Positions 5,791-12,321 of a stretch of DNA of 13,712 nt are shown here, piece by piece. Origin of the DNA: Verrucomicrobiota bacterium. Lineage in GTDB: Bacteria > Verrucomicrobiota > Verrucomicrobiia > Limisphaerales > UBA1100. The stretch spans positions 1 through 13,712 of the forward strand of contig JAPKEI010000028.1 of assembly GCA_028872685.1 (NCBI GenBank), read 5' to 3'. The notes under the pieces were generated by a model that was not told the origin of the DNA, did not search any database, and saw only the letters and a list, made by a program, of their open reading frames with translations. The translations under genes were made by a program, and so were the position numbers. How positions within the stretch are numbered: the stretch's first letter is position 1; each line of letters opens with the position of its first letter.

Positions 5791-7245
5791 AGCCTTCAAC
5801 TCCGCCGCCTCGGGGCTCTTTGAATAATAATCATCCAATGGGAAACAACCGCTCGGTAAACCTTTGCGCGGCGCAGTGGTGCAATCGCTGAACGTCCGGC
5901 AAATCAAACGCTTCTCCAATCCGCCCTGCCCCATCGCGGCGGCGAGGATGTCCGGATAGCTCAGCACCACCCGCCCCAACCCTGCGAAATCCGTCCAGCC
6001 CTCGCGGAGCAACGCCTGGCTCACGTGTGGCAGGAACTCCTGCAAATAACTCAGCGCCGAGGACACCACCGCCATGCCCACGGGCAGTTGCGCCTTTACT
6101 TGCCGCACCGCATCGATTTGCCGCGCAACGTCCACCAGCGGATCGTACGCCGGTTGATAGCCATCGCTGGGCGGATACGCCGCCGGTCGCTGAATGTGCG
6201 GGTTGTAATACGGAGAACCGGCGGAGGTGTTCAGCAATTTGATTCCCAACTCGCCGCAGAGTCTTACGAAGGCAAACGTCTCGGTGAGGTCCGGTTGTGT
6301 GGGATCATTTTGATTCACGCCAAACTGGTACGGATACGGCGTTTCAAACGACTCCGGAATACCCGGACCCAACTTGCCCGGCAACGCACTCGTCGGATCG
6401 GTCCGGTGCGGCACAATGTCAAACAAACTCAATCGCACCGCGAGGTCGAGGTCATTTCCATCCGCGCGAATGCCCGACACGATTTCCCGAAAGAGACGCG
6501 TGCGGTTTTCAAAGCCGCCGCCATAACGCCCCGCCCGCGTAAATGCACCAAGAAACTCGTGCAGCAAATAACCGTGGCAACATTTGAGATCCACAAAATC
6601 TGCCCCCACCTCGCGCGCCAACCGCGCCGCCGTCACATAATCGCCAATCAACCCGCCCAACTCGTCGTCCGTCCAAACCTGCGCGTCGCTCGTCACCTTG
6701 AATTTTGCATCCAAAATCGGATGCCGATAAGCGACGCGAGGCTCGTAAGTAAACTTTTCATTCGGCCGACAAAACCGTCCCGAATGCGTCAACTGAAACC
6801 CCATCGCCAAATCATCGACGTCACCAAACTTTTCGCGATGCGCCGCCAGCAAAATTTCCCGCAATTCCGAAAGATCGCCTTTCGTATCGCTGTTGATGAG
6901 CAATTGATTCGGATTCGCCCGGCCATCCGACCGCACCGCCATCGCCTCCGCGCCGCAAATCAACTTCGCCCCACTCTCCCCAAACCGCTGCCAACGCCGC
7001 CGCACCGCGTCCGTCGCGCGCCCGTCCGTGGTGCCATCCCACCCCTCCATTGGCTGCAGCGCAATTCGGTTACCGATCGTTTTGCCGTTAATCGTAATCC
7101 CTGCCAAAGCCTCCCCAATAGGCGAGGCCTTGGTGATGATAGCGTCATCGCACGGAATATCGACGCCCAATGAATCCACGTGCGCGCGAAAAGCTTCCGG
7201 CGTTTTCAGCGTGGGAATGCGCGTGAGTTTAAAAGGCGAAGTCAT
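5773..7245 (-). CDS. NADH:flavin oxidoreductase, Old Yellow Enzyme family, divergent
   Basis: This is a 490-residue FMN-dependent TIM-barrel oxidoreductase. Counting from ATG 7245, LQPMEGWDGTTDG (residues 63-75), GFQLTHSGR (149-157) and RYGGGFENRTR (240-250) are family landmarks for flavin and substrate binding. The usual HxxHGYL substrate pair reads KCCHGYLLHEFL: Lys221 replaces the first His and His224 is kept. A C-terminal segment has Cys449, Cys455 and Cys467 (CRTFSDCTTAPRKG then SGCFPLD). It differs from the [4Fe-4S] motif of dienoyl-CoA reductases, and there is no FAD/NAD(P) domain after the barrel. ATG 7245 lies 40 bases beyond the upstream DapA-like stop. A GTG at 7278 would add 11 residues rich in Cys and Met and is less likely. 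The last codons (ELKAKKKAG) overlap the opposing terminator. The substrate is unknown. Confidence 0.88.
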   Translation of the reverse strand: MTSPFKLTRIPTLKTPEAFRAHVDSLGVDIPCDDAIITKASPIGEALAGITINGKTIGNRIALQPMEGWDGTTDGRATDAVRRRWQRFGESGAKLICGAEAMAVRSDGRANPNQLLINSDTKGDLSELREILLAAHREKFGDVDDLAMGFQLTHSGRFCRPNEKFTYEPRVAYRHPILDAKFKVTSDAQVWTDDELGGLIGDYVTAARLAREVGADFVDLKCCHGYLLHEFLGAFTRAGRYGGGFENRTRLFREIVSGIRADGNDLDLAVRLSLFDIVPHRTDPTSALPGKLGPGIPESFETPYPYQFGVNQNDPTQPDLTETFAFVRLCGELGIKLLNTSAGSPYYNPHIQRPAAYPPSDGYQPAYDPLVDVARQIDAVRQVKAQLPVGMAVVSSALSYLQEFLPHVSQALLREGWTDFAGLGRVVLSYPDILAAAMGQGGLEKRLICRTFSDCTTAPRKGLPSGCFPLDDYYSKSPEAAELKAKKKAG

Positions 7246-7285
7246 ACGCTCAAGATGCTGGCAGCACATGAACGCCACAAAGCTT

Positions 7286-8227
7286 TCATTTTAATTGCTC
7301 CAAAATCTGTTGCAAAATTTTGCGGTCACTTTCCGGTCGCGTGGCGGAATCGGGATGTGTGTCGTCGCAGTCGATCCAGCCGCGCAGCTTGAGAAACATT
7401 GCCGCTGAATGTTTGTACGCCGGGACTGGCGGGCGAAAAGTGAGGAATCCAAGATACTGTAACCAGTCGTTTAGTTCATAAAACGCGGGATCGCCTGCCG
7501 CCCATGCGGCGTCGCGCTTAGCAAACTCATTCGGGGCGAAGGTGCTGAGGCCGAGCAGATAATCACTGCCGTATATCACCATGTCGATGGCGAGATCGTT
7601 TCCGGTGAACACGCGGAAATCCGGACGCAGTTCATCGCGCAACATCAGCCGCCGCCATTCTTGTTCGCGGTTGAGCGAGGAATGTTTCGCGCCAATTATT
7701 TGCTTGATGCCGAGCAGCGCACGATAGACTTCGAGCGAATAAATTTTCCCGAACGGCGCGAACACATCGCTCAATTCAAACCCAATGAGCGCGTCAGCAC
7801 TCTTCGTAAGTTGATTGTAATTCGCCACAATCGCATCATCGCCGTGTCCGGTAAGGCCGAAGGATTGAAAAATCACCGGCACGCCGCCGTGGGTTTGGAT
7901 CATTTCCATTTGGCGACGATAGCCATCAGCATCAAAGGCTGCACCCGCTTTATCGCCAACGAAGGCGCCGGCCACAAAATCATCGGTCACCGCCCGCGTG
8001 AGTTCCAGCGCGCGGGTGCGCGTGGTGTCACTGATGAGATGGGCGTAGCCGGTGTCCATATTCACCGCAGGCGCGAGGCCAGCGGACACGGTGCGTTGGA
8101 CATGGGCGCTGAAGCCGGGCCAATCCACCTCGCCGTTGGATTGAAAAGGCAACAGAATGGCGGAGATGCCGCGAATGGCGCGGCGCGGACGAATTAAAGA
8201 AACCGGGTCGAATGAGCGATCATCCAC
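7286..8227 (-). CDS. DapA superfamily (dihydrodipicolinate synthase/N-acetylneuraminate lyase-like) protein
   Basis: This is a class I aldolase-type TIM barrel of about 313 residues. RGISAILLPFQSNGEVDW matches the start of the DapA/NAL fold. IIGAKHSS holds the probable Schiff-base Lys, residue 181 from GTG 8227. GLSTFAPNEF and FRPPVPAYKHSAAMFLKLRG match the C-terminal region. Key DapA residues are not kept: the TTGE loop reads DTGY, the YYN segment reads FQSFGLTG, and the second Tyr motif reads FELSD. The enzyme is therefore unlikely to make dihydrodipicolinate, and a lyase or dehydratase role is only a guess. The start is uncertain. GTG 8227 overlaps the secA stop by eight bases and suits translational coupling, while ATG 8272 and GTG 8284 are in frame but lie within the SecA zinc-motif codons. 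It is probably in one transcript with secA and the oxidoreductase. Confidence 0.82.
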   Translation of the reverse strand: MDDRSFDPVSLIRPRRAIRGISAILLPFQSNGEVDWPGFSAHVQRTVSAGLAPAVNMDTGYAHLISDTTRTRALELTRAVTDDFVAGAFVGDKAGAAFDADGYRRQMEMIQTHGGVPVIFQSFGLTGHGDDAIVANYNQLTKSADALIGFELSDVFAPFGKIYSLEVYRALLGIKQIIGAKHSSLNREQEWRRLMLRDELRPDFRVFTGNDLAIDMVIYGSDYLLGLSTFAPNEFAKRDAAWAAGDPAFYELNDWLQYLGFLTFRPPVPAYKHSAAMFLKLRGWIDCDDTHPDSATRPESDRKILQQILEQLK

Positions 8228-11200
8228 AGCACTTTTTATGTTTTTTGCCGCTGCCGCACGGGCATGGATCATTTCGCCCCACACGCGGGCCGGTGCGGAC
8301 AGGGCGCGCTATTTGTTCCGCGCTCACTTCGCTGTTTACCTCGCTGACCATATCGCTGCTGGCATTGATCATTGAGGCATCCAGGCCAAAGGCGCTGGCC
8401 ATTTGATGGCTCGCCTGCGTGGGCAAGCTGCGCAGAAATTGCTGCACACTTTCCAAGCTTGAAGCAGTGAGGAAAACATTTTTGCAAACCTCTTCTTTAA
8501 TGCGGACCATCAACTCGTCGAACATATCGCGCGCCTCGGTTTTGTATTCCACCAATGGATCTTTCTGCCCGTAAGCGCGCAGATGCACGGACTGCCGCAG
8601 GCCGTCCATCGCGTACAAATGATCGCGCCACAGGCGGTCCACCGCGGTGAGCACGGTGTAGCGTTCGCCCTGTGCGAGCGTATCCGCTTCTTCGGCGGCG
8701 ATTTTTATTTCATAAACCGAATGCACCGCGTCGATGATGTGACGGCAAACAGCAAACTGCCCTGCAGTGAGGCCATCATAAATTGAGCCGTTGGAAGGTT
8801 CCTCGGCGCCTTCGGTGTGCGCCTTCTCCAGCTCAGCTTGATCGAGGCCCACGGGGTAGGTCAAGTTGACCCATTCATCCAATGGCCGGAATCCTCCGTC
8901 TGAATCCTCGGTGTCATCGAGCATTGCGAGATGCTCGCCCACGCGATCGATGGTGACTTCCTCAATGATGTCAAAAATAATGTCGCGCGTGTCGTCGCCG
9001 TGCAGCACGCTATTGCGGAAGCCGTACAACTTCTCGCGTTGTTTGTTCATCACGTCATCGTATTCGAGCGTGCGGCGACGAGTTTGATAATGATGTTGCT
9101 CCACGCGTTTTTGGGCAGTCTCGATGGAGCGGTTGAGCATCGGATGTGAAATTTCCTCACCCTCTTCCATGCCGAGCTTCTCGAGCCAACCGCCCATTTT
9201 ATCGCTGGCGCCGTACAGCCGCATCAGATCATCCTCGAGGCTGAGGAAAAAGTGGGAGCTGCCGGGGTCGCCCTGCCGCGCACAACGGCCGCGGAGCTGG
9301 CGGTCAATCCGGCGCGATTCGTGCCGCTCTGTACCGAGCACGTGCAAGCCACCGATACCAGGGATGCCGTCGGCGAGTTTGATGTCCGTGCCGCGTCCGG
9401 CCATATTGGTGGCGATGGTGACGGTGCCGCTCTGGCCGGCGCGAGCCACAATTTCCGCTTCTTGTTTGTGGTGTTTGGCGTTGAGCACGCTGTGCGGAAT
9501 ACGCTCTTTTTTTAGCAAACTCGCCATATGCTCGCTGGTTTCCACCGCCACGGTGCCCACGAGAATAGGCCGGCCTTGGCCGTGAATTTGTTTCACCTCA
9601 TCAAGCACCGCCTGATATTTTTCCTTGGTGCTGAGGTAAATGGAATCATTGATATCTTCGCGCACACAAATCTGATTGGTGGGAATGACGAGCACTCCCA
9701 TACTGTAAATATCAAGAAATTCGTTAGCCTCGGTCTCGGCGGTGCCAGTCATCCCGGCGAGCTTGAGATACAGCCGGAAATAATTCTGAATAGTAATGGT
9801 GGCGTAAGTTTGCGTCTCGGCTTCGATGCGGACACCTTCTTTGGCTTCCACGGCTTGATGTAGCCCATCGCTCCAGCGACGGCCTTCCATAGCGCGGCCG
9901 GTGTGTTCGTCCACGATCACCACCTTGTTTTCCGCCACGATGTATTGCTGGTCGCGCTCGTAAAGGCAATAGGCCTTGAGCAGCTGCGAGGTGACGTGAA
10001 TACGTTCGCCGCGCTCTTCGCTCTCGGCCTGCACGCGCTGTTTTTCGGCAAGGCGTTGTTGCGGTGTGAGGTCTTCGTTGGTATCGATTTCGTGATGCGC
10101 GGTGACCACGTCGGGCATCATAAAAGCTTCGGCGTCGCTGGGGTTGAGAAATTCGCGGCCCTTTTCGGAGAGATCGGCATCGTGACTTTTCTCGTCCATT
10201 GCAAAATAGAGCTGCTCCTTTTGCGCGTACAACTCTTTCTTGGTTTGGTCTTTGTGCAACTCCATTTCGGAGTCGGTGAGGCGCCGCAAGTTGTCGGGAT
10301 TGGTCTTCAGCTTCAACAAACCGGGATGCTTGGGATGGCCGAGTTGGGCGCGGTACATTAAGATTCCAATTTCATAATCGAGATCCGAGTCGTTGCCATT
10401 TTCCTTGGCTTTGGCGCACAGCTTTTCGGCGTCGCGCAGGTAGCCATCACACAGTTCACGCTGCTTGCGCACAATAGCTTGAATCTTGGGCTTCAGCTCG
10501 CTGTACAAGCGCTGGTCCTGTTTCTGCATTGTGGGGCCGCTGATGATGAGCGGCGTGCGGGCTTCGTCGATGAGGATAGAGTCCACCTCATCCACGATTG
10601 CAAAGTAATGCCCGCGCTGCACCTGTTCCTCGGCGGTTTGCGCCATGCCGTTGTCGCGCAGGTAATCGAAACCAAACTCAGAATTGGTTCCGTAAGTGAC
10701 ATCGCACGCGTACATTTCCCGACGCACGGGCGGCGATTGGTCGTGCTGAATGACGCCCACGGTGAGCCCGAGGAATTCGTACACCGCGCCCATCCATTCC
10801 GAGTCACGCGCGGCGAGGTAATCATTTACCGTTACCACGTGAACGCCGCGGCCGGTGATTGCGTTGAGAAAAACCGGTAGCGTGGCCACCAGCGTTTTGC
10901 CTTCGCCCGTGGCCATTTCCGCGATGCGGCGGGTGTGCAGCGCGTAGCCGCCGACGAGCTGCACATCGAAGGGGATCATGTTCCACTCCAGATCGTGGCC
11001 GCGCACGTGGACCTTACTGCCGCACAGTCGACGGCAGGCATCCTTCACCACCGCAAATGCTTCGGGCATTAATTCTTCCAATCGTGCGGCGAGCACTTTG
11101 TCGTCATCGATGACGGAAAGTTCCTTTTTCCACTCCTGCGCTTTGACGCGCAGTGAATCATCGCTCAACCCCCGCAGCGCCTGTTCGTGAGAATTAACCG

Positions 11201-11279
11201 CTGGAACGAGCGTTTCTGAAATGCGGCGCACTTCACGCTCGTTTTTCGTGCCAAAAATTCTCTTAATTAATCCAATCAT
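8220..11279 (-). CDS. secA: Preprotein translocase ATPase subunit SecA
   Basis: SecA is the cytoplasmic ATPase that drives unfolded preproteins through SecYEG. The 1019-residue protein is complete: MIGLIKRIFGTKNERE at the N-terminus, Walker A MATGEGKT (residues 122-129, Lys128), Walker B DEVD (230-233) followed by LIDEARTPLIISGP, VDEHTGRAMEGRRWSDGLHQA, MTGTAETEA, NMAGRGTDIKLADG (from 625), RQLRGRCARQGDPGSS (from 660) and a C-terminal SecB/lipid-binding zinc motif CPCGSGKKHKKCC (Cys1006, 1008, 1017, 1018). Between ISGP (249) and the YIV..N..VIVDEHTGR block there are about 200 residues, against about 100 in E. coli SecA, so the preprotein-binding domain carries extra sequence, mainly around 276-360 and 398-428. 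The GRxGRQG motif reads GRCARQG. AAGG lies only two bases before the ATG, too close for a good ribosome site. The stop overlaps the DapA-like gene. Confidence 0.98.
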   Translation of the reverse strand: MIGLIKRIFGTKNEREVRRISETLVPAVNSHEQALRGLSDDSLRVKAQEWKKELSVIDDDKVLAARLEELMPEAFAVVKDACRRLCGSKVHVRGHDLEWNMIPFDVQLVGGYALHTRRIAEMATGEGKTLVATLPVFLNAITGRGVHVVTVNDYLAARDSEWMGAVYEFLGLTVGVIQHDQSPPVRREMYACDVTYGTNSEFGFDYLRDNGMAQTAEEQVQRGHYFAIVDEVDSILIDEARTPLIISGPTMQKQDQRLYSELKPKIQAIVRKQRELCDGYLRDAEKLCAKAKENGNDSDLDYEIGILMYRAQLGHPKHPGLLKLKTNPDNLRRLTDSEMELHKDQTKKELYAQKEQLYFAMDEKSHDADLSEKGREFLNPSDAEAFMMPDVVTAHHEIDTNEDLTPQQRLAEKQRVQAESEERGERIHVTSQLLKAYCLYERDQQYIVAENKVVIVDEHTGRAMEGRRWSDGLHQAVEAKEGVRIEAETQTYATITIQNYFRLYLKLAGMTGTAETEANEFLDIYSMGVLVIPTNQICVREDINDSIYLSTKEKYQAVLDEVKQIHGQGRPILVGTVAVETSEHMASLLKKERIPHSVLNAKHHKQEAEIVARAGQSGTVTIATNMAGRGTDIKLADGIPGIGGLHVLGTERHESRRIDRQLRGRCARQGDPGSSHFFLSLEDDLMRLYGASDKMGGWLEKLGMEEGEEISHPMLNRSIETAQKRVEQHHYQTRRRTLEYDDVMNKQREKLYGFRNSVLHGDDTRDIIFDIIEEVTIDRVGEHLAMLDDTEDSDGGFRPLDEWVNLTYPVGLDQAELEKAHTEGAEEPSNGSIYDGLTAGQFAVCRHIIDAVHSVYEIKIAAEEADTLAQGERYTVLTAVDRLWRDHLYAMDGLRQSVHLRAYGQKDPLVEYKTEARDMFDELMVRIKEEVCKNVFLTASSLESVQQFLRSLPTQASHQMASAFGLDASMINASSDMVSEVNSEVSAEQIARPVRTGPRVGRNDPCPCGSGKKHKKCCG

Positions 11280-11305
11280 ACCCTTGAAATCATTGCGAAA
11301 CGGGG

Positions 11306-11334
11306 AAGCTAGGGCATTTGCGGCCCAAGGTCAA
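11306..11334 (-). promoter_or_regulatory. Possible secA promoter
   Basis: On the minus strand, TTGACC (11334-11329) is followed by 17 bases and TAGCTT (11311-11306). The -35 matches five of six bases. The -10 matches only three, though at the important first, second and last positions. It would give a leader of about 20-25 bases for secA. Read-through from the aldolase gene 76 bases upstream is an alternative. Confidence 0.35.
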
Positions 11335-11355
11335 AGCAATCCGACCTCTCTGAAG

Positions 11356-12186
11356 TTATGACAAGTGCTTGGCAGCCGTCGCCGGCGTGGCACCCTCATG
11401 CACCAGTGCCATCAGCGCGCATGTCATTCCTGCCGGATTGGCGTGTTGGATGATGTTGCGGCCATACACAATGCCCGCCGCACCCTGCTCCAGCAAAACG
11501 TGGGTGCGCTGGAGAATTTCTTCATCACTCACGCGACCGCCGCCGCGCACGAGCACAGGAATGCGCCCGGCAATTTGGATGACTTGATGATAGTCGGCGG
11601 GATCATCGGTGGGATCCGCCTTAATGACATCCGCGCCCAACTCCACCGCCTGGCGCACAAGCGGCAGGATTTTTTCCAAATCGCCATCCACTTGATAGCC
11701 GCCCGACTCGGCATTGGGCTTAAAAACCAACGGCTCGATCATCAATGGCATCGCCAACGCATCGCACTGCGGCTTGAGGTCGAGAATATTTTGGATGCAA
11801 TCATCCGTCACCTCTGGCTCGCCGGGGATGTTAAACAAATTCACCACCAAACACGCCGCATCCAACCGCACCGCCTGCTCCGCCGCGTCCTCGATAACAC
11901 GGCTAAAAAGATGATCCGGCAAATCCGTGCCATAAACATTGGCAACATCCGACCGCAGCACCAACGCCGGTTTCGCTTTGCCGGGAAGACTTTGCAACAC
12001 CGGCGCTTGGCCGATCGTTAATTGAATCGCATCCGGATTCGCCTCCACCAACGTGGCCACCGCCGCCCCGATATCCTCGATGCCCTTCAGGAAACCGCCC
12101 TCATTAAAAAATCCGTGATCCACCGCCACATCAAAACAGCGATTGGATTGCGCGTTAAAAAGCCGGTTCAGTCGATATGATTTCAT
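11356..12186 (-). CDS. Class I fructose-bisphosphate aldolase-like protein (DhnA/FbaB, DeoC/LacD superfamily)
   Basis: This is a 276-residue Schiff-base aldolase of the archaeal/FbaB type, normal length for the group. FDVAVDHGFFNEGG (residues 18-31) supplies the Asp-His-Gly loop, ADVIKADPTDDP gives the probable Schiff-base Lys189, and VLVRGGGRVSDEE (211-223) with AAGIVYGRNIIQHANP (236-251) form the phosphate-binding loops. The likely reaction is reversible cleavage of fructose 1,6-bisphosphate. The same fold also makes 2-amino-3,7-dideoxy-hept-6-ulosonate and cleaves phospho-AI-2 (LsrF), and sequence reading alone does not decide. No lsr or aromatic-pathway genes lie nearby. The start is ATG 12186 with no Shine-Dalgarno sequence. 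A TATAAA at 12203-12198 only 11 bases before the ATG hints at a very short leader. It is divergent from asnS and lies 76 bases upstream of secA. Confidence 0.85.
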   Translation of the reverse strand: MKSYRLNRLFNAQSNRCFDVAVDHGFFNEGGFLKGIEDIGAAVATLVEANPDAIQLTIGQAPVLQSLPGKAKPALVLRSDVANVYGTDLPDHLFSRVIEDAAEQAVRLDAACLVVNLFNIPGEPEVTDDCIQNILDLKPQCDALAMPLMIEPLVFKPNAESGGYQVDGDLEKILPLVRQAVELGADVIKADPTDDPADYHQVIQIAGRIPVLVRGGGRVSDEEILQRTHVLLEQGAAGIVYGRNIIQHANPAGMTCALMALVHEGATPATAAKHLS

Positions 12187-12321
12187 GGGAGGCCGCGTTT
12201 ATACATGCGAACGCAGCCCGTTGCGAGCCGCAAACTGCTCCAAACAGCTCGCCTGACACACTTCACGTTATTGTTACTTCTTCCCTTGGATTCCCCAGCC
12301 CCTCTGCTTTACCCTCTCCTC

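Noticed and set aside
6025..7173. A 382-codon open frame on the plus strand
   Set aside because: It is antisense to the Old Yellow Enzyme gene. The Arg-rich, low-complexity product has no domain and is a shadow of the real gene.
12187..12321. The gap between the aldolase and asnS, examined for a tRNA, a T-box-like leader or a promoter
   Set aside because: No cloverleaf, T-box-like stem or terminator was seen. A CTGACA at 12253 lacks a good -10.
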